Assembly: GCF_001602375.1 (NCBI RefSeq)
Contig: NZ_BCNY01000015.1
Coordinates: 1 to 64,000, forward strand
Length of the DNA stretch: 64,000 nucleotides
Direction: 5' to 3'
Source of the DNA: Methanoculleus horonobensis
GTDB taxonomy: Archaea > Halobacteriota > Methanomicrobia > Methanomicrobiales > Methanoculleaceae
In this document: in pieces, positions 1 through 8,204 of the stretch
Layout: each line of letters opens with the position of its first letter
Position numbering within the stretch: position 1 is the first letter of the stretch
The notes under the pieces: generated by a model
Told to the model about the DNA's origin: nothing
The model's database searches: none
What the model saw: the letters and a program-made list of their open reading frames with translations, nothing else
Position numbers and translations under genes: made by a program

Positions 1-17
1 GATCATTCCCCCCTCCC

Positions 18-66
18 CTGTCCCCACCCCCCTCCGTGGCGATAGCCCTTGAAATCCGTATACCGG
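18..66. repeat. Dispersed repeat, copy 1 (left edge)
   Basis: A C-rich run followed by a CTTGAAATCCGTNTA block reappears with few changes at 10457-10506, in the same orientation. The second copy sits at the right end of a hairpin-rich element, so this is probably the tail of another member of that family, cut by the window edge. I see no gene in 1-259. An AT-rich stretch near 160-190 has no reading frame attached to it. Confidence 0.6.
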
Positions 67-259
67 GATATTTCCTCGCTCTGGTCACTCAGTTTACCGC
101 TCCTCAATTACGATCTCTGGAACCGAAACAGGATTACAACAGAGCATATCGAGTAAACCGCTTTTTCGAGTAGAGCCCTTTTATGGTATGTGAGAGGACC
201 CGTCAATAACCGGACGTATGTAAACCCGGGGCACCGGAAATAGCCAATGCCCCGCAGCC

Positions 260-1132
260 CTACCCCCAACTCACCCCTGCGAGCCTGCGGGCCAGGTCAA
301 GAAGTTCTTCCCGGTCGCGGAGCGCGGCGAGCCACGATGGGGGGATCGCCTCGAGTCCGTACCGTGCCCCGGCCAGCCCCCCGACGATCGCCCCGACGGT
401 ATCGGCATCGCCCCCGAGGTTGACCGCCGCGACCACCGCTTCGCGGAAGGACGGGGCATCCATGAAGACCCTGACGGCGCAGTGAGTGCAGAGAACGGCG
501 TCGAGCGACGGTTCCGGCGGATACGCCCGGTAGTCCTCGATGAGGCCGCGGAGTTCGGGGTCCTCGCAGGCGGCAAGCGCCCGGCCGAAGGCTACGGGAA
601 CCTCTTCTCCCCGGCAGATCCCGCTGACCATCCGGTTGACGAACGCCGAGGCTTCGCCGGCGGCGGAGTCAAAGTGCGTCACGCGGGATGCGGCGAGGCT
701 TGCCTCCCGGACCTCATCGGGCGGGTAGAAGATGCCGACCGGGATGCCGCGCATGACGCTCCCGTTGCTCCGGCTCCCGCCCCGCTCCTCGTGCGCCATC
801 CTTGCGGCGATGGTGGGCGCGATGCCCGCCTCGACAAGATCGAGGACGGCACCGGAGGTCGGCCCGAAGAACTCCGGGTGAGCGCGGTAGACCCGAACCA
901 GGCGGCGAGCGAAGTCCGCCGGGTCGAACCCACCGCACTCGATGAGAGTCTGCGCCAGGGCCGACGCCTGGAGGGTGTCATCGGTATACTGGCCCGCAGA
1001 GACGTTGTGAATCCCGCCTCCCACCATCTCCGTTACGGTCAACGGGGCCGGCGGAAGGCCTTCCAGGGGCGCGCCCAGGGCATCGCCGATTGCAAGCCCT
1101 ATGAACGCTCCGACCGCCCGCATCTTGTGCAT
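260..1132 (-). CDS. ADP-ribosylglycohydrolase family protein (DraG-like)
   Basis: Protein of 290 residues that should remove ADP-ribose from proteins or small molecules by a binuclear Mg/Mn mechanism. The family marks are visible: an N-terminal GLAIGDALGAP block, the metal-binding YTDDT near residue 50, and the C-terminal GGDADTVGAIVGG, whose two Asp complete the metal site. Length is normal for the family. The start is supported by a GGTGATC ribosome site about 8 nt upstream of the ATG. It is divergent from the UPF0058/Elp3 operon and shares a short promoter region with it. No ADP-ribosyltransferase partner is visible nearby, so the substrate is unknown. Confidence 0.88.
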   Translation of the reverse strand: MHKMRAVGAFIGLAIGDALGAPLEGLPPAPLTVTEMVGGGIHNVSAGQYTDDTLQASALAQTLIECGGFDPADFARRLVRVYRAHPEFFGPTSGAVLDLVEAGIAPTIAARMAHEERGGSRSNGSVMRGIPVGIFYPPDEVREASLAASRVTHFDSAAGEASAFVNRMVSGICRGEEVPVAFGRALAACEDPELRGLIEDYRAYPPEPSLDAVLCTHCAVRVFMDAPSFREAVVAAVNLGGDADTVGAIVGGLAGARYGLEAIPPSWLAALRDREELLDLARRLAGVSWG

Positions 1133-1199
1133 ATAAAAAGATCACCAACAAATTATATCTACCCGCGGACAGTAGTATTCTTCGAGGAAAGGTGATATC
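1133..1199. promoter_or_regulatory. Divergent promoter region
   Basis: The 67 bp between the ADP-ribosylglycohydrolase and UPF0058 genes contain AAATTATATC near 1150-1161, which reads as a TATA-like element on both strands. An AGGTGAT ribosome site lies 5-6 nt before the GTG start at 1200, and GGTGATC precedes the ATG of the minus-strand gene. Assignment is by eye from archaeal promoter rules. Confidence 0.5.
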
Positions 1200-1466
1200 G
1201 TGCAAAAGGAAGAGCTGCTCCACTTACATATGCTATTAGTCCACATCAGAAAGTACTATGAAACCACAACAGGGGAGGATGTCCCTACCGACCAGTACAA
1301 CGCTCTCCACATCTCACCCGTCCATATCCATAAGAATAAGATCACTCACAAAAAGGCAATTTTAACGCTTGGGGGCGAGATCGTCCACCACATCCGGGCC
1401 AACCACAATCCTTACATCGAGTATCACGCTGATTTTCAGTCCGAACGTATTGCAACCGAACATTAA
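1200..1466 (+). CDS. UPF0058 family protein
   Basis: Small 88-residue protein starting at GTG, with an AGGTGAT ribosome site. The MQKEELLHLH start and the helical, His-rich sequence match the archaeal UPF0058 family, which has no assigned biochemical role. It ends 3 bp before the Elp3 gene, so the two are probably cotranscribed. It has no signal peptide or membrane segment and should be cytoplasmic. Confidence 0.8.
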   Translation: MQKEELLHLHMLLVHIRKYYETTTGEDVPTDQYNALHISPVHIHKNKITHKKAILTLGGEIVHHIRANHNPYIEYHADFQSERIATEH

Positions 1467-1469
1467 ACG

Positions 1470-3044
1470 ATGAACGATACCGATACTCTCCGGGAGATCA
1501 TCTCCCGCATCCTTTCTACCGGGCCGGGCACCGCCGACGTCCAGAAGATCAAACTCGAGGTCTGCCGTGAGCACGGTGCGAACATGCCGAAAAATTCCGC
1601 TATCCTCGCCGTCGCCGCCGACGATGAGCGCGAGCGGCTCCGGCCGATCCTCCAGGTGAAACCCACGCGGACGATCTCGGGAGTGGCGCCCGTTGCGGTG
1701 ATGACCTCGCCCCACCCCTGCCCCCACGGCAAATGCCTCCCCTGCCCCGGCGGGCCGGAGCACCCCTTTGCCTCCCCCCAGAGTTACACCGGAGAGGAGC
1801 CCGCGGCGCTCCGGGCAAGAGAGCACGCCTTCGACCCCTACGCCCAGGTGCAGGCCCGCCTCGGGCAGTTCGAGGCGCTCGGCCACCACGTCGACAAGGC
1901 GGAGCTGATCGTGATGGGCGGGACGATGACCGCCCGCCCGCTCGATTACCAGGAGTGGTTCGTCGGGGCCGCCGTGCAGGCGATGAACGACTACCCGCGG
2001 GCCGGGGCTCCGCAGGAGAAGCCCGATCTCGAGGCGATCTTTGCCGCGAACGAGTCGGCACGGGTCCGGTGCGTCGCCGCCACCTTCGAGACGAGGCCGG
2101 ACTGGTGCCGCAAGGAGCATATCGACCGGATGCTCTCGATGGGCGTGACCAAGGTGGAACTCGGCGTCCAGCACGTGGACGACCGGCTCCTCGACTACAA
2201 CCGCCGCGGCCACGCGGTCGCGGACTCGGTCGCGGCGAACTGCCTTCTGCGGGACGCCGGACTGAAGGTCGGGTTCCACATGATGCCGAACCTCCCCGCG
2301 GCGAGCATTGAGGACGACCGGCGGATGTTTCGGGAACTCTTCGCTGATCCGCGGTTCCGGCCGGACTTCCTGAAGATCTACCCGACCCTGGTGACGCCGG
2401 GCTCAGAGATCGAGGCGCTCTGGGAACGGGGAGAGTATCTGCCCTACACCGAGGAAGTACTGATCGACCTCGTCGCCTACGCGAAGTCTCTCCTCCCGGA
2501 GTACGTCCGTCTCCAGCGGATCCAGCGGGATATCCCGGCAAAGCTGATCGTCGCGGGTTCACGGCATAGCAACTTCCGCCAGCTTGCCGAGGCGCGGCTC
2601 CATGAGCAGGGGCTTCGCTGCCGGTGCATCCGCTGCCGCGAGGTGGGCAGATCGCCCGAACCGGAGGAGGTGGCGATCTCGACCCTGGTTTACCAGGCGT
2701 GCGGCGGAGAGGAGAGGTTCATTCAGGCGGGCTCCGAGGACGCCCTCGTCGGGTTCGCCCGGCTCCGGTTCCCGCACAACCCCTTCCGCGACGAACTCGC
2801 GGGCGCCGCGCTCCTGCGCGAGCTCCATGTCTACGGGAGCGTGGTGCCGATCAGCACTCCGGCATCCGCCGACGAGTGGCAGCACCGCAGTTTCGGTAGC
2901 GTTCTCCTCTCCGCGGCCGAAGAGGAGGCACGCGATCACGGCTACCGGCGCCTCGCGGTGATGAGTGGTGTCGGGGTGCGGCCCTACTACAGGAAACAGG
3001 GATATGAACGAGTGGGCCCATATATGATCAAGACGTTCCCATGA
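1470..3044 (+). CDS. elp3: Elp3-type tRNA uridine-34 radical SAM/GNAT enzyme
   Basis: Protein of 524 residues that modifies the wobble uridine of tRNA (carboxymethyl side chain) using SAM radical chemistry and acetyl-CoA. The iron-sulfur Cys are C84, C89 and C92 (CPHGKCLPC), followed by the Elp3 signature PGGPEHPFASPQSYTG. The last ~120 residues form a GNAT acetyltransferase domain ending in a VGVRPYYRKQGY block. Length fits archaeal stand-alone Elp3, which works without the rest of the eukaryotic Elongator. The stop overlaps the primase start by 4 nt (ATGA), a sign of translational coupling. Confidence 0.95.
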   Translation: MNDTDTLREIISRILSTGPGTADVQKIKLEVCREHGANMPKNSAILAVAADDERERLRPILQVKPTRTISGVAPVAVMTSPHPCPHGKCLPCPGGPEHPFASPQSYTGEEPAALRAREHAFDPYAQVQARLGQFEALGHHVDKAELIVMGGTMTARPLDYQEWFVGAAVQAMNDYPRAGAPQEKPDLEAIFAANESARVRCVAATFETRPDWCRKEHIDRMLSMGVTKVELGVQHVDDRLLDYNRRGHAVADSVAANCLLRDAGLKVGFHMMPNLPAASIEDDRRMFRELFADPRFRPDFLKIYPTLVTPGSEIEALWERGEYLPYTEEVLIDLVAYAKSLLPEYVRLQRIQRDIPAKLIVAGSRHSNFRQLAEARLHEQGLRCRCIRCREVGRSPEPEEVAISTLVYQACGGEERFIQAGSEDALVGFARLRFPHNPFRDELAGAALLRELHVYGSVVPISTPASADEWQHRSFGSVLLSAAEEEARDHGYRRLAVMSGVGVRPYYRKQGYERVGPYMIKTFP

Positions 3045-4204
3045 AACCCGCGACGCTCGAGTTTGTGAAGCAGAGGTTCGCCGAGTACTACCAGAGGCAG
3101 AATCTCACCGTTCCGTCCTCCCTCGAGCAGCGCGAATGGGGATTCATCTTCTTCGACGCCGCGGCCGAGGTCCGGATGCGGCGGCACATGGCGTTTGCCG
3201 ACCGTGAGGAACTCGGGGCATACGTGAAAAGCCTGGTTCCCGCCCACGTCTACTACTCGACGGCCTACTACCAGACGCCGTCGGCGCCGACGATGAACGA
3301 GAAACACTGGGCGGGCGCCGACCTCATCTTCGATCTCGATGCCGACCATATCGTCCGCGGGCCCTACGCGATGATGCTTGCCCGGGTCAAGGAGGAGACC
3401 GAGAAACTGCTCGGGATGCTGACCGACGAGCTCGGTTTTGCCAGGAACCAGATCAGGATCGCCTTCTCCGGGGGGCGCGGCTACCATATCCACGTCACCG
3501 AGATCGCCGTCCGGGGCTGGAGCAGCCAGGAGCGGCGGGAGATCGTCGATTACGTCTGCGGCATCGGACTCGACCCGGCCGCGATGCTCACGCCGGGGGG
3601 CGGCGAGACCGAGTCAGACCTTCGGTCTGACCGGGCGGGCGCCGAAGGTGCCCGCACCGGGTGGCGGCGGCGCTACGTGGAGACGCTCCGCGCCCACCTC
3701 CTGGGTCTTGCCGCTCGCGACCCGGCGGAAGCGACGGCTTACCTCTCCGGGCTCGACGGTATCGGGAAGCGAACGGCCGCGGAGTTCCTTGTGGATATCG
3801 ACAGCCTCGCGGCCAATGCCCCCGAGGAACTCCTCAAGAACCGGGTCGTCCGGGCGATCACGGCCGCACCCGACTTCGAGGAGAGGCTCCGGGACGCGGG
3901 GGCGCGGGCGGACGAACCGGTCACGACCGATATCAAGCGGCTGATCCGGACACCGGGGTCGCTGCACGGCGGCAGCGGCATGCGAGTCGTGCCGCTCGAG
4001 ATCCGGGACTTCGCGGAGTTCGATCCGCTCGTGGACGCGGTGGTCTTCGGCGACCGCGACGTGCGGATCGACCTGAAAGTAAACTTCAGCACCTCCCTGC
4101 TCGGGAACACCTACTCGCTCAACGCAGGTGTCCAGAACGTCCCAGAAGCGCTCGCGATCTTCCTCTGCTGCCGGGGCGTGGCGGAGATAGCCGGGGGTGC
4201 ATGA
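3041..4204 (+). CDS. priS: DNA primase small (catalytic) subunit PriS
   Basis: Protein of 387 residues, the catalytic subunit of the archaeal/eukaryotic-type primase that starts DNA strands at the fork. FDLDAD at 97-102 carries the two metal-binding Asp, and SGGRGYHIH at 143-151 carries the nucleotide-binding His. A C-terminal block with RTPGSLHGGSG is also typical. A polar insertion around residues 188-210 looks lineage-specific. It overlaps Elp3 upstream and Gins51 downstream by 4 nt each, which links priming and helicase loading in one transcript. The large subunit PriL is not in the window. Confidence 0.95.
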   Translation: MKPATLEFVKQRFAEYYQRQNLTVPSSLEQREWGFIFFDAAAEVRMRRHMAFADREELGAYVKSLVPAHVYYSTAYYQTPSAPTMNEKHWAGADLIFDLDADHIVRGPYAMMLARVKEETEKLLGMLTDELGFARNQIRIAFSGGRGYHIHVTEIAVRGWSSQERREIVDYVCGIGLDPAAMLTPGGGETESDLRSDRAGAEGARTGWRRRYVETLRAHLLGLAARDPAEATAYLSGLDGIGKRTAAEFLVDIDSLAANAPEELLKNRVVRAITAAPDFEERLRDAGARADEPVTTDIKRLIRTPGSLHGGSGMRVVPLEIRDFAEFDPLVDAVVFGDRDVRIDLKVNFSTSLLGNTYSLNAGVQNVPEALAIFLCCRGVAEIAGGA

Positions 4205-4863
4205 TGACCGCCGATCTTTTAGAGAAACTCCGGCAGATGCTGCTCGATATGCAGCACTCGGGACGGCTCTCGCATATCGAGCCCGGCCTCTACGACGACG
4301 CCCGGGCGTACATCGAGAAGCGCAAGACGGACTACTACGACCTTAAAAACCCCCTGGAGAGCAGGATGGGGAGCCTGCTCATCGAGGAGATCGGCAGCGT
4401 CACCGAGACCGTCCAGGAGATCTTCTCGGTCAGGACCCGGCAGATCCTCGATCTTGCGTTCCAGCAGATGGAGGGACAGTACTTCGACAAGGATGAGGGG
4501 CGCAAGATGCTCCCGGAGGAGCGGGCGATGTACGAGCAGATCATCACCGCCATCAGGGAGTGCCGGGAGGCACTCGTCCGCGGCGGGGCCTCGCCGTTCG
4601 GCAGCGACAATGCGGCCGCCGTAGAGCGGATCGACGAGGGCGAAGGTCTTTCAGAACCCCGGAGAACGTCTGCGGTTCCCGCTCCCCGTCCCATCCAGTC
4701 TCCCTACGCCCTCGTGCATATCCGCTCCGATGTGGAGTCGTTCATGGGGATGGACGGCAGGACGTATGTCCTGGAGATGGGGGATATCGTCACCCTGCCG
4801 GAAAACAATGCAGACGTGCTCTGCGAGCACGACATAGCCTTAAATATTAGGCTTAACAAGTAA
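4201..4863 (+). CDS. gins51: GINS replication factor subunit Gins51 (Gins15-like)
   Basis: About 220 residues starting at ATGATG, overlapping the primase stop. An all-alpha A domain (residues ~1-140, with the YYDLKNPLESRMG and MLPEERAMYEQI helices) is joined by a Pro/Ser-rich linker to a small B domain (~165-220) that ends in a VTLPENNADVL strand. This A-then-B order is that of archaeal Gins51, which joins Gins23, MCM and GAN/RecJ in the replicative helicase. A priS-gins51 pairing is common in Euryarchaeota. The reading frame stays open far upstream, but that part is a shadow of priS. Confidence 0.85.
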   Translation: MMTADLLEKLRQMLLDMQHSGRLSHIEPGLYDDARAYIEKRKTDYYDLKNPLESRMGSLLIEEIGSVTETVQEIFSVRTRQILDLAFQQMEGQYFDKDEGRKMLPEERAMYEQIITAIRECREALVRGGASPFGSDNAAAVERIDEGEGLSEPRRTSAVPAPRPIQSPYALVHIRSDVESFMGMDGRTYVLEMGDIVTLPENNADVLCEHDIALNIRLNK

Positions 4864-4870
4864 TATAGGT
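4838..4870 (+). promoter_or_regulatory. Internal promoter for the L44e-S27e-aIF2-alpha genes
   Basis: CTTAAATATTAGG (about 4839-4851) and TAATATAGG (about 4861) are TATA-like boxes placed 35-60 bp before the L44e ATG at 4901, inside and just past the end of gins51. A GAGGTTA ribosome site lies before the ATG. This suggests the ribosomal genes can be transcribed separately from the primase operon. Confidence 0.5.
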
Positions 4871-4900
4871 ACTCGAATCTATTGAATAGAGGTTACTATC

Positions 4901-5179
4901 ATGAAAATGCCGTCAAAATTCAAGACATACTGCCCGTTCTGCAGGAACCACCAGGTTCACGAAGTCGTGAAGGTAAAGAGGGGCAAAGTGCGCCACTTCA
5001 ACTGGATCGACCGCCAGAAGGCGCGCAGGAGCACGGTGGGCAACATGGGCAAGTTCAACAAGGTGCCCGGCGGCGACAAGCCGACGAAGAAGATCAACGT
5101 CAGATACCGGTGCACGGTCTGCGGCAAGGCCCACCTTCGGCCGGGATTCAGGATCGGTAAATTCGAGCTTACGGAGTGA
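4901..5179 (+). CDS. rpl44e: Large ribosomal subunit protein L44e (eL42)
   Basis: Basic 92-residue zinc-binding ribosomal protein. Two CxxC pairs (CPFC near residue 11 and CTVC near residue 70) bind zinc, and the GDKPTKKINVRYRC stretch is characteristic of the family. In archaea it sits near the E site of the large subunit. S27e follows 6 bp later and aIF2-alpha after that, the usual archaeal order. Confidence 0.97.
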   Translation: MKMPSKFKTYCPFCRNHQVHEVVKVKRGKVRHFNWIDRQKARRSTVGNMGKFNKVPGGDKPTKKINVRYRCTVCGKAHLRPGFRIGKFELTE

Positions 5180-5185
5180 GTTGAT

Positions 5186-5374
5186 ATGGTCCGGGTAAAC
5201 AGAGAGAACAGGAGCACATTCCTCCGGGTAAAGTGCCCCGACTGTGAGAACGAACAGGTAGTCTTCGAGAGAGCGAGTACCGTCGTAGAGTGCACCGTCT
5301 GCGGACGTATCCTTGCGGAGCCCCACGGCGGGAAAGCTGATATAAAAGCTGAGATAATGGCAGTACTTGAGTGA
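5186..5374 (+). CDS. rps27e: Small ribosomal subunit protein S27e (eS27)
   Basis: Protein of 62 residues with a four-Cys zinc ribbon (CPDC and CTVC). FLRVKCPDCENEQVVFE and the ending around KADIKAEI match S27e. It lies between L44e and aIF2-alpha in one transcription unit. Its TGA overlaps the possible TTG start of the next gene. Confidence 0.96.
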   Translation: MVRVNRENRSTFLRVKCPDCENEQVVFERASTVVECTVCGRILAEPHGGKADIKAEIMAVLE

Positions 5375-5381
5375 TTATTAC

Positions 5382-6161
5382 ATGAACGAGAGAGAGTGGC
5401 CCGAGGAAGGAGAGCTCGTTGTCTGCACGGTCGCGGATGTCAAGGACTTTGCGGCGTTCGTGACCCTGGACGAGTACAACGAGCGGAGAGGGCTCATACC
5501 GATATCCGAGATAGCGCGGGGCTGGATCAAGTACATCCGGGACTTCGTAAGAGAAGGACAGAAGGTCGTCTGCAAAGTCCTGAACGTCGACCCCGATCGC
5601 GGCCACATCGATCTCTCGTTAAAAGATGTAAACGAGCACCAGCGGCGCGAAAAGGTTCACGAGTGGAAGAACGAGCAGAAGGCCTCGAAGTGGATCGGGT
5701 TCGCCTCCGAGGCGTCGGGGGTAGACAGGAAGATCATCGAGGAGGCATTCTTCCGTGAATACGGTCAGCTGTACCCGGCCTTCGAGGATATCGTCACCAC
5801 CGGCGGCGAGGCAGCGGATAAACTGAACCTTGATGAGCCGGTCAAAGCGGCGCTCATCACCGTCGCGAACGAGAACGTGAAGGTCTCGAGGGTGACGATC
5901 ACCGGGCACCTCGTCCTGACATCGTCGCGGCCCGACGGCGTCAACGTGATCCGCCGGGCGCTCCGGAGTGCGCAGCCGAAGGTCGAGAACGTGGATATCG
6001 ACCTGATCTACGTCGGAGCCCCGAAATACCGGATAAAAGTGACCGCGCCCGATTATAAAGAGGCCGAGAAGGCGATCGAGAAGGCGGCGAGCGCCGCCGT
6101 CGGCGTGGTCGAGCGGGCCGGCGGCTCCGGCAAGTTTATCCGGAAGCAGAAGGCCGGATAA
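5382..6161 (+). CDS. eif2a: Translation initiation factor aIF2 subunit alpha
   Basis: About 259 residues: an S1-type OB fold (residues ~8-85, with DVKDFAAFVTLDEY and GLIPISEIARG), a helical middle domain and a C-terminal alpha/beta domain. It joins aIF2-beta and -gamma to bring initiator Met-tRNA to the small subunit. I chose the ATG at 5382 because homologues begin close to the EWPEEGELV block. A TTG at 5367 is the in-frame alternative and would overlap S27e. The OB-fold loop is followed by YNERRGLIPIS, as in the archaeal family. Confidence 0.95.
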   Translation: MNEREWPEEGELVVCTVADVKDFAAFVTLDEYNERRGLIPISEIARGWIKYIRDFVREGQKVVCKVLNVDPDRGHIDLSLKDVNEHQRREKVHEWKNEQKASKWIGFASEASGVDRKIIEEAFFREYGQLYPAFEDIVTTGGEAADKLNLDEPVKAALITVANENVKVSRVTITGHLVLTSSRPDGVNVIRRALRSAQPKVENVDIDLIYVGAPKYRIKVTAPDYKEAEKAIEKAASAAVGVVERAGGSGKFIRKQKAG

Positions 6162-6167
6162 GACCAT

Positions 6168-6335
6168 ATGAGCAGCCGCATTCGCCGCTGTCCGCACGAC
6201 CGGCGATACACGCTCTCGGATCTCTGCCCGGTCTGCGGCCTGCCGTCCCGGCCGGCCCACCCGGCACGTTTTTCGCCCGAGGACAGGTACGGTAGATACA
6301 GGAGGGCCGTACGCAGATGGAACACGTCAGAGTAA
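6168..6335 (+). CDS. nop10: Nop10-like H/ACA ribonucleoprotein protein
   Basis: Short 55-residue protein that I read directly from the sequence. Two CxxC-type pairs (C8 with a nearby His, and CPVC at 20-23) and the PAHPARFSPEDRYGRYRR block are typical of archaeal Nop10. The family binds Cbf5 in the H/ACA pseudouridylation particle. It starts 6 nt after aIF2-alpha and overlaps the next gene by 19 nt. The aIF2-alpha, nop10, PAC2 order is widely conserved in Euryarchaeota. Confidence 0.92.
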   Translation: MSSRIRRCPHDRRYTLSDLCPVCGLPSRPAHPARFSPEDRYGRYRRAVRRWNTSE

Positions 6336-7063
6336 CCTTTCTACGGGACGACAATATCGATGCCCCGGTCCTGATCGAGGGTCTGCCCGGCATAGGACAC
6401 GTCGGGAAACTCGTTGCCGATCACCTGATCCACGAACTCGGGGCCGAGAAGATAGGGGAGATCTCCTCCCTCCACTTCCCGCCGCAGGTGATCGTCGACG
6501 AGCAGGGCATCACCCACCTCGTCAAGAACGAGATCTACCGCTACGAGACGGACGGCAGAGCAGCCCTCTTTCTCGTGGGCGACTTCCAGAGCAACTCGGC
6601 CGAAGGGCACTACATCCTCGCGGAGCACTACCTCGATATCGCCGAAGACCTCGGTGTCAAGCGAGTCTACGCACTCGGCGGCTACGGTGTCGGGCACCTG
6701 GTCGAGAACCCGAGGGTGCTCTCGGCGGTCAACATGGAGCACCTCCGCTCCGAGGTGGAAGCGGCCGGCGGGTCGTTTGAGAACGCCGGGAGCGGCGGGA
6801 CGATCGTGGGAGCATCCGGGCTCCTGCTCGGCCTCGGCGAGGCGCGGGGCATCGAGGGGATCTGCCTGATGGGGGAGACGAGCGGCTACATCGTCGACCC
6901 GAAGAGTGCCGAAGGTCTTCTTACGGTGCTCTCCCGCCTGACCGGGATCGAGGTCGACCATACCTCCCTGCAGCAGCGTGCCGAGGATATGGAGCAGTTC
7001 ATAGCTAAGATCCAGGAAGCCGAAGAAGCCAAAGGCCGCGAAGAACTGAGTTATATCGGATAA
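6317..7063 (+). CDS. PAC2-family proteasome-assembly-chaperone-like protein
   Basis: Protein of 248 residues with the family motif LIEGLPGIGHVGKLVADHL near residue 20, a central YALGGYGVGHLVENPRV block and a helical C-terminus rich in Glu and Lys. The family resembles eukaryotic proteasome assembly chaperone 2, but the archaeal function is inferred. Its start lies inside nop10, so it is translationally coupled and the last gene of the operon. A short T-run follows the stop. Confidence 0.88.
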   Translation: MEHVRVTFLRDDNIDAPVLIEGLPGIGHVGKLVADHLIHELGAEKIGEISSLHFPPQVIVDEQGITHLVKNEIYRYETDGRAALFLVGDFQSNSAEGHYILAEHYLDIAEDLGVKRVYALGGYGVGHLVENPRVLSAVNMEHLRSEVEAAGGSFENAGSGGTIVGASGLLLGLGEARGIEGICLMGETSGYIVDPKSAEGLLTVLSRLTGIEVDHTSLQQRAEDMEQFIAKIQEAEEAKGREELSYIG

Positions 7064-7075
7064 CCTCCTTTTTAA
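7064..7075 (+). terminator. Weak oligo-T terminator after the translation operon
   Basis: CCTCCTTTTTAATT directly after the PAC2 stop has five T in a row (7069-7073), the kind of T-run archaeal RNA polymerase stops at. No hairpin is needed or visible. Confidence 0.35.
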
Positions 7076-7185
7076 TTCCGGGCCCGGAGAGAGGCCGTCG
7101 TGGTGTCCGACGCGGCCATCGGCGACCCGTCAACCACCGATCCACCCGAACCGTTAAGAACCACAGGGATCGACAGATCATCGAT

Positions 7186-7638
7186 ATGGTCACCCTCTAC
7201 ATCGCCAGGTGGGAGACCCGTTTCTGGGCCTGGCTCATCGACTTCATCCTGGTAGGACTGCCCGCCTGGGCGATCTCCGACCGGCTGCCGCCCTCCTGGC
7301 AGTTCAGCATAGATCCCGGGCTCATATCGATCAGCCTCTCCTCGGTCGTCTTCTTCCTCTACTGGACGCTGTTCGAGGGATATCGCGGCCAGTCGATCGG
7401 CAAGATGGCGCTCGGGATCCGGGTCACCGGTCGTGCCGGTGAAGATATCGGATTTTTTGCCGCAGCAATCCAGAGTTTCGGTAAAGCGTTTCTCCTCGTC
7501 CCCGACTGCCTTATCGGGTGGCTTGCCATGCCGGGCTCGAAGCAGCGGCTCTTCAATAGGATATCGGGAACCGTCGTGATAGAGTCCCGCGAAACGGAGG
7601 AGCCGGAGGGCGTCACCTACGTGAAGCAGAAGGAGTAA
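7186..7638 (+). CDS. RDD family membrane protein
   Basis: Protein of 150 residues with three predicted membrane segments. The RDD-family features are RFWAWLIDFILVG near residue 12 (Arg and Asp in helix 1) and the later GQSIGKMALGIRV block. RDD proteins are small membrane proteins of mostly unknown function; some act as ion antiporters. It stands alone, with converging neighbours and no obvious partner. Confidence 0.8.
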   Translation: MVTLYIARWETRFWAWLIDFILVGLPAWAISDRLPPSWQFSIDPGLISISLSSVVFFLYWTLFEGYRGQSIGKMALGIRVTGRAGEDIGFFAAAIQSFGKAFLLVPDCLIGWLAMPGSKQRLFNRISGTVVIESRETEEPEGVTYVKQKE

Positions 7639-7689
7639 AGGCGGCCCGGTGACGGCACTCTGCTTCGCAATCCCATCGAGAACCCGGTT

Positions 7690-8112
7690 TTAACCGATCA
7701 CGGGGAGCCCGGCCGCCTTCCAGGCGCTCATGCCGCCCTCGATCTCGTAGACCTCGCGGAATCCGGCATCGCGCATCATCTCCCGGACACCGGAGCTCCG
7801 ACCGGCCCGCTGGCAGTAGATGAGGTAGGTTGCCCCGGGGTCGAGGTCATCAAGGTGCTCTGAGAAGTGTGCCGAGTCGATGTTGATCGCACCGGGGATG
7901 TGTCCGGCAGCGAACTCGTCGGGTCTCCGGACATCGATGATGACAAAACCCAGTTCGCCTCCCCCCCCTTCGATCAGGGTGGACGCTTCGAGCGGTGTGA
8001 TCGTCCGGACGACCTGAGCGTCGGGCGCAGGGCTGCCTTCGAGACACCCCACGACGAGCACAAACGCAACAGCGAGCAGGAACGCGGGCAGGAGAGGGTG
8101 ATGAACGGTCAT
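7690..8112 (-). CDS. Rhodanese-domain lipoprotein
   Basis: Protein of 140 residues. Residues 1-22 are a signal sequence ending at a lipobox-like VVGC, so it is probably anchored outside the membrane. The rest is one rhodanese domain with DVRRPDEFAAGHIPGAINI and the active-site loop CQRAGRSSG, whose Cys should carry the persulfide. The substrate is unknown. It is transcribed convergently to the RDD gene and lies downstream of the degenerate ABC ATPase, with no sign of coupling. Confidence 0.85.
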   Translation of the reverse strand: MTVHHPLLPAFLLAVAFVLVVGCLEGSPAPDAQVVRTITPLEASTLIEGGGGELGFVIIDVRRPDEFAAGHIPGAINIDSAHFSEHLDDLDPGATYLIYCQRAGRSSGVREMMRDAGFREVYEIEGGMSAWKAAGLPVIG

Positions 8113-8204
8113 GCTTCCATGTCACGGCCGCAACGATAAAGCGGTTTCGATCGTCCCGGCTGCTCCTGTCGCCGGGTTCGCCAGGGTGCAACGACCCGGG
8201 ACGC